In this document: positions 17,583 to 26,452 of the stretch, one piece after another
Layout: every line of letters starts with the position of its first letter
Position numbering within the stretch: the stretch's first letter is position 1
Source of the DNA: CAZNYG01 sp964577205
GTDB taxonomy: Bacteria > Elusimicrobiota > Endomicrobiia > Endomicrobiales > CAIRNS01
DNA length: 28,634 nt
Assembly: GCA_964577205.1 (NCBI GenBank)
Contig: CAZNYG010000023.1
Coordinates: forward strand, 1-28,634
Direction of reading: 5' to 3'
Position numbers and translations under genes: made by a program
The notes under the pieces: generated by a model
The model's database searches: none
Seen by the model: the letters and a program-made list of their open reading frames with translations, nothing else
Told to the model about the DNA's origin: nothing

Positions 17583-18687
17583 TCACGTTTTCCCGGCCCC
17601 TCCGGTTGTGTTCGTCAGTTTCCAGTTGAGGTAAGAGCCCATGAAACTGTCGAGTTCGCCGTCCATGACAAGGTCCACCTGAGGTACTTCGTGCCCGGTG
17701 CGGTGGTCTTTGACCAGCTGGTAGGGCATGAAGACGTACGAGCGGATCTGGTTGCCCCACGCGATCGAGCCCTTTTCATCATAATGCTTTTCAACGGACT
17801 GCCGCTTCTTCTCCTGTTCGAGCTCATACAGCTTTGCTTTCAGCAGCTTCATCGCGGTGACACGGTTCTTGAGCTGGGAACGTTCGTTCTGCGATTGAAC
17901 GACGATATTAGTCGCGAGATGGGTGATCCGGACGGCGGAATCCGTTTTGTTGAGGTACTGGCCGCCGTGGCCTGAGGCGCGGTAGGTGTCGATGCGGATA
18001 TCCTTGTCTTCCACCTTGATCTCGATATCGTCATCGATCTCCGGCATGATGTCGACGGAAGAGAACGACGTGTGTCGGCGCTTGTTGGCGTCGAATGGCG
18101 AGATGCGGACAAGCCGGTGAACGCCCAGCTCAGACCGCATCAGCCCGTAGGCATATTCCCCCTTGATCATGAACGTGACGCTTTTGATCCCGGCCTCTTC
18201 GCCTGCGAGCATGTCGACGATTTCCGTCGCGAATCCCTTCTTTTCCGCCCAGCGCATGTACATGCGCAGCAGCATCTGGGCCCAGTCGCAGGATTCCGTG
18301 CCGCCCGCGCCCGCGTGGATTTCGACGATCGCGTTGCTGCGGTCATGCTCCCCCGAAAGTTTCGTTTCTATCTCAAGCGCCTCCAGTTCGCCGGCGAGCT
18401 TCCGGGAACCGGCGGTTATTTCGGCTTCCATGGAGGAATCCTTTTCATCGCGGGCCATGTCGGACAACGCGCTGAGCTCGTCAAGTTCTTTCTGGAGCTT
18501 TTCGCACCGTTCTACGGTGCTTTTCAGCCCGTTCAATTGCGCCATGACGCGGCGCGCCTTGTCGGGGTCGTTCCAGACGTCCGGAGCGGCCGCCTTCAGC
18601 TCAAGGTCGGCTATCTCGGCCTTCTTGCGGTCTATATCAAAGAGACCTCCTGAGGAACGAGAGTTTCCGATCAAGTTCGTCGAACAT
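17583..18687 (-). CDS. prfB: Peptide chain release factor 2, with programmed +1 frameshift
   Basis: RF2 ends translation at UGA and UAA. The gene starts at ATG 18687 (GGAGGG 7 nt upstream) and encodes MFDELDRKLSFLRRSL, then meets an in-frame UGA at 18637-18639. A +1 shift on CUU continues as DIDRKKAEIADLEL... to the stop at 17583, giving about 367 residues, close to E. coli RF2 (365). The body has the SPF anticodon-like motif (VRISPFDANKRRHTSF) and the catalytic GGQ loop (SGHGGQYLNKTDSAVRI). Reading only the main frame from an ATG at 18674 would give a wrong N terminus (MIGNSRSSGG). It follows lnt by 36 bp. Confidence 0.96.
18637..18651 (-). promoter_or_regulatory. RF2 programmed +1 frameshift site
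   Basis: The site reads AGG AGG TCT CTT TGA followed by T. AGGAGG (18646-18651) acts as an internal Shine-Dalgarno sequence 3 nt before the slippery CUU codon (18640-18642), and the UGA stop (18637-18639) is in the zero frame. This is the same geometry as the E. coli site (AGG GGG UAU CUU UGA). RF2 controls its own synthesis here: low RF2 lets the ribosome pause at UGA and slip. Confidence 0.93.
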
Positions 18688-18723
18688 GATAAAGCCCTCC
18701 ATTAATGAAAGCGGCGCTTCCGG

Positions 18724-20241
18724 TCAGCAGGCGGTGTCCGCGTTCTTTTTGACGGCAAAAGCCCATCCGCACAGTATCAGGGATATCAGCGCGCACAACC
18801 GGGCGAAAACATCGCCGAAACGGGTATAAAACGTTATTTCCTTGTGAGGGGTTATATCAACCACGTAACAGTCTTCGACAAACACGGGCGCGGCAAAAGT
18901 GACCGCGCCGGACGCGGCGACAGCCCCTGTGACCCCGGTATTGCCGCAGACAGCCACCGGACGGCGGGTCTCGATGGCGCGGAACACGTTCATGGTGAAA
19001 TGCTGCCACGGAGCGGCGGTACGGAAGAACCAGGCGTCGTTCGTCTGGTTGACGATGACCGTGGCTCCGTTAGCCGCGTTCAACCGCGATACCCTTCCGA
19101 AAAAGTTCTCGGAACAGATCGAAGGGCCCGCGCGCCAGTTTTCACCAGACAGCACGACGGGCGCGATGCCGCGCCGGAAATCGCCAAGGTTGTTCAAGAC
19201 GCCGAAGAAAGGTTCAAGATATCCGCGCAGCGGAACGTATTCGCCGAAAGGGACGAGATGCGTCTTCTTATGCGCGCCGCGTATCCTGCCCGCCGGATCA
19301 AAAAGTATGGAAGCATTGTAAAGGCCGCCGCTGTCGGCGAAAGGCGCGCTGACGATGTTCCAGGTCCCGCTTTCCTTAGTGCGCGCTTCCATCCAGTCCA
19401 TCAGCCTCCGGTCGCCGGGCAGATACCCGGGCACCGATGTTTCCGGCCAGATGATCATGGCCGGATGTTCCGCCGCTGCCCTGCGCTGCAGCCTTTCAAA
19501 AACAGCGAGTATCTCGTTTTCCCAGACGGCATCCCATTTTTTGTACTGATCGATGTTCCCCTGCAGAAGTGCGACGCGCACGGCGGGGGCTCCGTTGATC
19601 TTTGACTGCCACGCGTTATAGCGGAACGAACCGGCGGCGACGATAACCGCGGCGGCGGCAAGAAAGGCCGCGTGCATACGCGACGCTTTTCTCCGTATCA
19701 GTATGCCCGCAAGCACAAGGTTCACAAAAACGCACAGGAACGATACGCCGAATACCCCCGTCCATTCCGCGATCTGGGCCGCGGGCAAAAAATTCCATTG
19801 GGAATATCCCAGTATCGCCCAGGGGAATCCCGTGAGCAGCCACGCGCGGACGTATTCGAGAGCGGCCCAGAGGCACGCGCTGCCGAAAAAGTAAGCGGCA
19901 ACCGGAAATTTCGGCCGCATCCACGCCGAGAGCCCCGACCAAAGACCGACATATAATGAAAGATAAAGGCACAGAAGGCTCAGGCTGAAAACTGATTGCG
20001 CCGTTGAGCCGGTATTGTAAAGGAGCATCGGGTACAGCCAGTAAAAGACCGCCGCGTATCCCGCGAATGACGCCATGAGCCCGCGAAAGAATGAAGCGGC
20101 GATCCCTGCTTCACGGGTTATCCACAGGAGGGGTACCAGAGCGATAAACGCGGCAGGGAAAAAAGAGAACCGTGGAAAGGAGACGGCCAGCAGGGCCGCG
20201 CAGGACAGGAGCGACAGAACGGTCGGGATATGTTTTTTCAC
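18724..20241 (-). CDS. lnt: Apolipoprotein N-acyltransferase Lnt
   Basis: A 505-residue inner-membrane enzyme that adds the third acyl chain to the N-terminal cysteine of lipoproteins, readying them for Lol export. The N-terminal half has several membrane helices (about 5-25, 30-45, 50-75, 83-105, 113-135, 160-183). The nitrilase-like domain (about 220-470) carries the triad: Glu267 in WPETSVPGY, Lys326 in HKKTHLVPFGEYVP, and Cys376 in SICSEN. A final helix lies around 478-495. Translation starts at GTG, whose last two bases form part of the upstream gene's TGA (GTGA, 4-bp overlap), so it is translationally coupled to the GAF-ANTAR gene. The CSE context at the nucleophile differs from the more common CYE. 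Confidence 0.95.
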   Translation of the reverse strand: MKKHIPTVLSLLSCAALLAVSFPRFSFFPAAFIALVPLLWITREAGIAASFFRGLMASFAGYAAVFYWLYPMLLYNTGSTAQSVFSLSLLCLYLSLYVGLWSGLSAWMRPKFPVAAYFFGSACLWAALEYVRAWLLTGFPWAILGYSQWNFLPAAQIAEWTGVFGVSFLCVFVNLVLAGILIRRKASRMHAAFLAAAAVIVAAGSFRYNAWQSKINGAPAVRVALLQGNIDQYKKWDAVWENEILAVFERLQRRAAAEHPAMIIWPETSVPGYLPGDRRLMDWMEARTKESGTWNIVSAPFADSGGLYNASILFDPAGRIRGAHKKTHLVPFGEYVPLRGYLEPFFGVLNNLGDFRRGIAPVVLSGENWRAGPSICSENFFGRVSRLNAANGATVIVNQTNDAWFFRTAAPWQHFTMNVFRAIETRRPVAVCGNTGVTGAVAASGAVTFAAPVFVEDCYVVDITPHKEITFYTRFGDVFARLCALISLILCGWAFAVKKNADTAC

Positions 20242-21455
20242 GCCTTTTTGATGCCTTCCGTCAGGATGATCGCTTCGGCGATCTCCCTCATGGTGCGGCG
20301 GAGGTCCATCGCCTGGTGCTGGATGAACTGGAAAGCGCCTTCCTCATCCATGTTCTTTCCCCTCATGAGGATGCCTTTGGCGCGTTCTATGATCTTTCTG
20401 GTTTCAAGAGCTTCTTTCGCCGAACGAGCCTCTTCAAGCAGGCGGGTGTTCTCTATGGCGACCGCCGCCTGGTTTGCGATCGTCTGCAAAATATCGATCT
20501 CCTCTTCCGAAAAAACGTGTTCCGATGTCGTATAGCAATTGACGACGCCTATCGGAGTGTTCTTGAAAAGCATTGGGACCGCGAGCATCGAACGCAGCCC
20601 TTCCTGGCGCGCGATCTTCGGGTACATGTAGCCCGGCTCGCAGGTGACGTCGGCGACCGCGACCGGCTTGCGGATCTTCAGCGCGCTGCCGGAGACCGAC
20701 TGCCCCACTTTCAGCGGCGGCTTTTTACGATAGTCTTCGGAAAGGCTCTGAGTGGCGGCTATACGCAATTCCTGCGTCTTTTCGTCGAACAGCATCAGCG
20801 AGCAGATCTTTGAATTCATGGTCTGCGCGGTCATGGTGACGATCAGCTGCAGTATTTCGTGGAGATACGCGTTTGAGACGATGCTGTTGGAAAGCTGCGT
20901 GATGGTCTCCAACTGGCGGGCTTTGATCGTCGCCTGCTGGATCAGCCTTGTTTTTTCAATGGCTCCAGCGATCTGCCGGGCGATATTGCTCAGCAGCTTC
21001 AGCCGTTCCGCGGTAAGCGTTTTGGAACGGCGGTGCTGAAGATTGATGACACCGATCAGCTCATCCTTCAGCAGAATGGGCACGGATATAAAGGCTTCGT
21101 ACTTGTCTTCCGGCAGGTTTTGAAACAGCTTGAACCTGGGATCCATGTACGCGCGGCGGGGTATGACGAGAGTTTTTCTGTGAGCGGCCACCCAACCCGT
21201 AAGCCCTTCTCCCGCCTCAAGACGGAGCTTGCCTACCTGATAAGGATGAGGAGGGCACGTTCCGGAAAGCGTGAGGGCGCCGGACCCGTCCATCAAGTAT
21301 ATAAGGCAGCTGTCCATGTTCATTCCCGTAGCGAGTATGCGCGCTATCTGTTGAAGCAGCATCGAGACGTTGCTCGTGCTTCCGACAGTGTCAAAGATCT
21401 GGTTCAGCAGGCTGATTTCAGCTTTAAGTTCTTTTACACCGGGTGTTTTAGACAT
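20238..21455 (-). CDS. GAF-GAF-ANTAR regulator, putative RNA-binding antiterminator
   Basis: A 405-residue soluble protein. Two GAF sensor domains can be traced. GAF1 covers about 25-165, including GEGLTGWVAAHRKTLVIP and AFISVPILLKDELIGVINLQH. GAF2 covers about 185-340, including VGQSVSGSALKIRKPVAVADV and SMLAVPMLFKNTPIGVVNCY. A C-terminal ANTAR domain (about 348-400) is recognised by LETRKIIERAKGILM...MDEEGAFQFIQHQAMD. ANTAR domains bind paired RNA hairpins and prevent transcription termination; GAF domains usually bind small ligands. There is no membrane segment. The ATG at 21455 has AGGAG 5 nt upstream. It overlaps lnt by 4 bp and lies downstream of secA, so it may regulate this operon or distant targets. 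Its ligand cannot be read from the sequence. Confidence 0.9.
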   Translation of the reverse strand: MSKTPGVKELKAEISLLNQIFDTVGSTSNVSMLLQQIARILATGMNMDSCLIYLMDGSGALTLSGTCPPHPYQVGKLRLEAGEGLTGWVAAHRKTLVIPRRAYMDPRFKLFQNLPEDKYEAFISVPILLKDELIGVINLQHRRSKTLTAERLKLLSNIARQIAGAIEKTRLIQQATIKARQLETITQLSNSIVSNAYLHEILQLIVTMTAQTMNSKICSLMLFDEKTQELRIAATQSLSEDYRKKPPLKVGQSVSGSALKIRKPVAVADVTCEPGYMYPKIARQEGLRSMLAVPMLFKNTPIGVVNCYTTSEHVFSEEEIDILQTIANQAAVAIENTRLLEEARSAKEALETRKIIERAKGILMRGKNMDEEGAFQFIQHQAMDLRRTMREIAEAIILTEGIKKA

Positions 21456-21499
21456 GTGTGCTCCTGAGTGCTCAGCGATTTATCATTGAATCTTCGAAG

Positions 21500-21546
21500 C
21501 GGCTTCAGCCGGCGTGTTAGACAAAACGCACGGGATAAAGCCCGCG
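21500..21546. repeat. Composite 47-bp double-hairpin repeat, copy 1
   Basis: CGGCTTCAGCCGGCG (21500-21514), a variable 13-bp spacer, then GCACGGGATAAAGCCCGCG (21528-21546). Each half is a short inverted repeat (CGGCT/AGCCG; CGGG/CCCG). The same architecture with identical spacing occurs at 24575-24621. It lies in the 192-bp gap between secA and the GAF-ANTAR gene. Confidence 0.75.
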
Positions 21547-21647
21547 CCTCTTTCATTGACAGCCAACAGACTTTGCAGCTTTCCGATTTATCCGCGCATT
21601 GCCGAATACATTCAGCTGCAACACCGCAGGCGTTTACGTAACGCCCG

Positions 21648-24311
<2,664 letters not shown>

Positions 24312-24363
24312 CTAAAACCTCTCTTTATATAATCGTAGAAAGCCCCGCTTCCGCGGAGCTCAA

Positions 24364-24569
24364 TGCACTTCTAAATTGAGTCTATTGAAAAACCCCGGTT
24401 TTTTGCCTTGTTGTCATCCCCGAAGGTCTTTAACCCGCGGATGCGGGACTTCATTCATGTCCACATAATGGAAGTCGTCGGGGATCCAACATCGACGGTA
24501 TTCATGGATTCCCGCTTTCGCGGGAATGACACGCCAAAGGCTTTTTCAATTGACTCAAATTACACTGCA
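24364..24569. mobile_element. Inverted-repeat-bounded block (MITE-like), about 206 bp, in the secA leader
   Basis: The left end (24364-24391, core AAATTGAGTCTATTGAAAAA) and right end (24543-24569, core TTTTTCAATTGACTCAAATT) are inverted copies matching at 18 of 20 core positions. Outer GCA/TGC bases extend the match. Inside lies a second inverted pair, TGTCAT (24412-24417) and ATGACA (24526-24531), with several hairpins between. There is no coding capacity and no clear target duplication. An alternative reading is a dispersed repeat that folds as one large cruciform. Confidence 0.5.
24412..24531. repeat. Dispersed GTCATCCCC...GGGAATGAC repeat with multiple hairpins
   Basis: The unit is bounded by TGTCAT and ATGACA. 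It contains CCCGC/GCGGG (24434-24438 with 24443-24447), GACTTC/GAAGTC (24447-24452 with 24471-24476), ATCCCC/GGGGAT (24416-24421 with 24480-24485) and a perfect ATTCCCGC/GCGGGAAT stem with loop TTTC (24508-24527). The last type is a widespread dispersed repeat motif in bacterial genomes. The opening TGTCATCCCCGAA-GTCT is shared with the repeat at 17297. Confidence 0.7.
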
Positions 24570-24574
24570 GGCGA

Positions 24575-24621
24575 CGGCTTCAGCCGGCGCTTTTGATATG
24601 ATGCATGGGCTAAAGTCCGTG
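24575..24621. repeat. Composite 47-bp double-hairpin repeat, copy 2
   Basis: CGGCTTCAGCCGGCG (24575-24589), a 13-bp spacer unrelated to that of copy 1, then GCATGGGCTAAAGTCCGTG (24603-24621). The left half is identical to copy 1 at 21500. The right half differs at four positions, partly preserving pairing as G:U wobbles. It directly abuts the inverted-repeat-bounded block. Confidence 0.75.
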
Positions 24622-24640
24622 ACTTTCAAAATCGTTTAAA

Positions 24641-24669
24641 ATTATACCAAATCCGAAGGATTCCTGCAA
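24641..24669 (-). promoter_or_regulatory. Putative secA promoter
   Basis: The minus strand has a perfect TATAAT (24641-24646) with TTGCAG (24664-24669) at a 17-bp spacing. The -10 is strong and the -35 matches only at TTG. It lies just past the csp terminator, where a new transcription unit would be expected. The transcript would carry a leader of about 320 nt containing the composite repeat and the inverted-repeat block before the secA ATG. Confidence 0.5.
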
Positions 24670-24674
24670 ACGAC

Positions 24675-24704
24675 AAAAAACCCCCGACCAACAATCGAGG
24701 GTTC
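24675..24704 (-). terminator. Rho-independent terminator of csp
   Basis: On the minus strand ACCCTCGA (24702-24695), a 7-nt loop and TCGGGGGT (24687-24680) form an 8-bp stem with one G:U pair, running into six U residues (24680-24675). It sits about 30 bp after the csp stop codon, with the normal stem-plus-U-tract form. Confidence 0.9.
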
Positions 24705-24733
24705 TTGCTTTTTTAAGGGCTAAACAAACAGGG

Positions 24734-24937
24734 TCAGGCTTTTTTCACGTTGGAGGCTTTGGGGCCTTTGTCTGAATCGATAACGTCGAACTCGACGGCA
24801 TCGCCTTCAGCAAGTGTTTTGAACCCATCCGCCTGGATCGATGAAAAATGGACGAACACGTCGCCGCTTCCGTCATCTCTGGAGAGGAATCCGTACCCTT
24901 TCTGATCGTTGAACCATTTTACCTTACCGAGTACCAT
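24734..24937 (-). CDS. csp: Cold-shock-domain protein (CspA family)
   Basis: A 67-residue single-domain nucleic-acid chaperone that binds single-stranded RNA and DNA. It has RNP1 as KGYGFL (13-18), RNP2 as VFVHFS (27-32), the opening GKVKWFNDQKGYGF and the closing KGPKASNVKKA, all standard for the family and its length. AGGTGA stands 8 nt before the ATG. The gene is a complete single-gene unit, with a perfect consensus promoter, a two-hairpin leader of about 65 nt and a strong terminator. A function in cold adaptation or general growth-phase RNA chaperoning is inferred from the family. Confidence 0.97.
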   Translation of the reverse strand: MVLGKVKWFNDQKGYGFLSRDDGSGDVFVHFSSIQADGFKTLAEGDAVEFDVIDSDKGPKASNVKKA

Positions 24938-24955
24938 CTACTACGTCACCTACTT

Positions 24956-24998
24956 TCCCGAAGCCGGGATATCATTCCGAATTCGGAAAACCGAATTC
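24956..24998 (-). promoter_or_regulatory. Two-hairpin 5' leader of csp
   Basis: A perfect 8-bp stem, GAATTCGG/CCGAATTC with a four-base loop (24979-24998), sits at the very start of the predicted transcript. A second stem TCCCG/CGGGA (24956-24969) lies just upstream of the ribosome site. Structured leaders in cspA-type mRNAs control stability and temperature-dependent translation. This leader is shorter (about 65 nt) than the E. coli cspA leader, so the mechanism is inferred only. Confidence 0.55.
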
Positions 24999-25008
24999 AC
25001 CTGACATT

Positions 25009-25037
25009 ATTATAAGTACGAAAAATGCGAATGTCAA
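25009..25037 (-). promoter_or_regulatory. Consensus sigma-70 promoter of csp
   Basis: TTGACA (25032-25037), a 17-bp spacer and TATAAT (25009-25014) on the minus strand match the consensus at every position of both hexamers. The predicted start near 25002 places the leader hairpin within a few bases of the 5' end of the mRNA. Such a strong promoter suits an abundant small protein. Confidence 0.88.
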
Positions 25038-25132
25038 GGCATTTTTAATGTAAATGATCATTGCCTTTTACTCCCTCTCCCCCATGGAAACGTTTAGCTT
25101 TCAGGCCGTCCAACAAACGTTCGAATTTGTTT

Positions 25133-25164
25133 CCTCTCCCCGAGGGAGAGGGCAGGGCGAGGGC
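25133..25164 (-). repeat. CTCTCCC-type palindromic dispersed repeat, copy A
   Basis: Read on the minus strand, this 32-bp unit matches 27248-27279 on the plus strand at 30 of 32 positions. It contains the CCTCTCCC/GGGAGAGG hairpin followed by a GCCCTCGCCCT arm. The adjacent stretch down to about 25070 carries another CCCTCTCCCCC block and may belong to the same longer repeat. Such units are common in bacterial genomes and resemble REP-like sequences. Confidence 0.75.
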
Positions 25165-25368
25165 CTCTCCGGGCAAAGCTTCGGTAACTTTAGCCGCTTT
25201 AATGTGCTTCTCCGCCGCGTACAGATTTCCGGCGACCTGCAGATTCATCCAAAACTCCGGCGTGGTGTCGGGATAATAAAACCTCCGGTCTTATGCTAAT
25301 CCACTATTCGCGCTGATTCGCTGCACCTGGGCAAGCCGTTGGGCCGGAATTCCATGTCTGTATAGGAA
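25165..25368 (-). pseudogene. Decayed HigA/VapI-type (XRE family) antitoxin remnant
   Basis: Read from about 25368 downwards in one frame, the translation gives HGIPAQRLAQVQRISANSGL, then A, a TAA stop at 25291-25293, then DRRFYYPDTTPEFWMNLQ and VAGNLYAAEKHIKAAKV. This follows the recognition-helix-to-C-terminus pattern I know from HigA/VapI antitoxins (GIPAQRI...ISADTALRLARFFGTTPEFWLNLQ...L..AE). The in-frame stop, the missing N-terminal helix and the run-in to a dispersed repeat at the 3' end mark it as a pseudogene. No HigB toxin gene is next to it. The 504-bp csp-lplA gap otherwise holds the csp promoter and leader and repeats. The last 70 bp before the ligase gene show nothing clear. Confidence 0.65.
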
Positions 25369-25441
25369 TAAGGGGACGGTCTTTAGTTAATAAGATAACG
25401 GTTGAAGGGTGTGAATGTTTTGGGACAGAGAAGGGGTGTTT

Positions 25442-26137
25442 TCAGCGGATGGAATTCCATGCGTCGCCGGCGTAGCGGTCGACGAGGGGTTGGATAGATG
25501 ACTGGTTCTCGGACATGGCGAGTTCGCGCGCAATGATGGTGGTTGCGAAGGCGGTTTGCCAGCCGTTCAGCAGGGCGGCGTCGGTGGTGTCGCGGCCTTT
25601 CAGCAGGGAAGGTATGTGGATTGAACCCTGCGCGAGGAGCGTTTTTCCCCTTCGTCTCTGGCAGGAGCCGGCTATTTTGCGGCCGTTCAAAAGCAGGTCG
25701 TGAGGATAGACGACGGCAACGCAGGATGCCTCGGGCGGTTTTCGTGGTGCGGCGGCCGCCTCCGGGGCGGCGAAGACGGCAGGAATGCCGAGGGATGTGA
25801 GCGCGTTGAGTATGCCCTGATGAACTACGCGGTACATTTCTTCCTGGGAATAGACGCCGGGCCAGTAGTCGTTCGAGACGGCAAGCGAATAGGAAAGGTC
25901 ATTGCCGTGGACGACGGAAAGCCCCCCGGTCAGCCTTCTGGTAACCGGGATGTCCCGCGCCAGGAGAGGCGCCGCGGACTGAAAATAGCCGATGGTGACC
26001 CATGGCCTGTTCCACGAATAGACGCGAAAGACCGGCGGTATCTCTCCAGCGGCATGCTGAACGAACAGGTATTCGTCCAGCGCCATGTTGCGGGGGCCGT
26101 CCGCCGGCCCCGAAAATATTATTTGCCAGTCCCGCAT
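25442..26137 (-). CDS. Lipoate/octanoate transferase-ligase family protein (LplA/LipM-like)
   Basis: A 231-residue member of the biotin/lipoate protein ligase fold, which attaches lipoate or octanoate to lipoyl domains of 2-oxoacid dehydrogenases and GcvH. The start at 26137 (MRDWQIIFSGPADGPRNMALD) fits the family and has AAAGGAA just upstream. The longer open frame to 26368 only overlaps the ogt gene. Motifs are RRLTGGLSVVHGNDLSYS (67-84) and GRKIAGSCQRR (152-162, Lys154). Cys139 stands 12 residues before GRKIAGS, where I recall the acyl-carrying cysteine of LipM. An octanoyl-ACP:protein transferase is therefore as likely as an ATP-dependent ligase. The protein ends shortly after the catalytic domain, without a clear LplA accessory domain. 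It overlaps ogt by 19 bp. Confidence 0.85.
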   Translation of the reverse strand: MRDWQIIFSGPADGPRNMALDEYLFVQHAAGEIPPVFRVYSWNRPWVTIGYFQSAAPLLARDIPVTRRLTGGLSVVHGNDLSYSLAVSNDYWPGVYSQEEMYRVVHQGILNALTSLGIPAVFAAPEAAAAPRKPPEASCVAVVYPHDLLLNGRKIAGSCQRRRGKTLLAQGSIHIPSLLKGRDTTDAALLNGWQTAFATTIIARELAMSENQSSIQPLVDRYAGDAWNSIR

Positions 26138-26439
26138 TTCCTTTCTTTCTCCAGGAGTCGTTCTTTTGTCCGTATGCCGCCCCGAGCCGAGTACCCGCCC
26201 ATGGCTCCATCGCTTCGTATGACGCGGTGGCAGGGAATGATCGGAGCGAAAGGGTTCTTCGCGAGCGCGGAACCGACGGCGCGGGCCGCTCCGGGGTGGC
26301 CGATCATGCGGGCCAGTTCCCCGTAAGTCACTGTTTTTCCGGGCGGGATAGAGGCACAGGCAAGCCACACCTTCTGGCAGAATACGGAGTGTTTCTGCAT
26401 TTCTTCAAGCATATCGCGTGTAAGTGTCTTTGGTTCCAT
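26119..26439 (-). CDS. ogt: Methylated-DNA-[protein]-cysteine S-methyltransferase, single-domain
   Basis: A 106-residue protein that consists only of the DNA-binding/active-site domain of O6-alkylguanine-DNA alkyltransferases. It has GKTVTYGELARMIGHPGAAR (winged helix), RAVGSALAKNP (arginine-finger region), the acceptor site IIPCHRVI and the closing GGYSARGGIRTKERLLEKE. The cysteine in PCHR is intact, so it should accept alkyl groups in a suicide repair reaction, unlike ATL proteins in which it is replaced by Trp or Ala. The usual N-terminal ribonuclease-H-like domain is absent. The start is ATG 26439, with an upstream in-frame TTG at 26442. It lies 13 bp after the transglycosylase stop. Confidence 0.9.
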   Translation of the reverse strand: MEPKTLTRDMLEEMQKHSVFCQKVWLACASIPPGKTVTYGELARMIGHPGAARAVGSALAKNPFAPIIPCHRVIRSDGAMGGYSARGGIRTKERLLEKERKCGTGK

Positions 26440-26452
26440 CAAGAGGTCTCTT

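Noticed and set aside
21629..21645. A GGCGTT/AACGCC hairpin just after the secA stop, considered as a terminator.
   Set aside because: The stem is only 6 bp and is not followed by a U-rich tract in the minus direction.
21456..21647. A possible ANTAR-target RNA, suggested by the two hairpins of the composite repeat between secA and the GAF-ANTAR gene.
   Set aside because: ANTAR targets need two hairpins with hexanucleotide loops having A at position 1 and G at position 4. The loops here do not fit, and the same composite occurs near secA as a dispersed repeat.
25045..25248. A 67-codon open frame on the minus strand starting MNLQVAGNLYAAEK, which could be called a small hypothetical protein.
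   Set aside because: Its first 30 codons are the tail of the decayed HigA-type sequence and the rest is translated dispersed repeat (GEALALPSPSGRG). It has no convincing ribosome site and its start methionine lies inside the TPEFWMNLQ motif.
25375..25400. The GGGGACGGTCTTTAG stretch as part of a transposon end.
   Set aside because: It resembles sequences I have seen beside REP-associated transposases, but no matching inverted partner or transposase is visible here.
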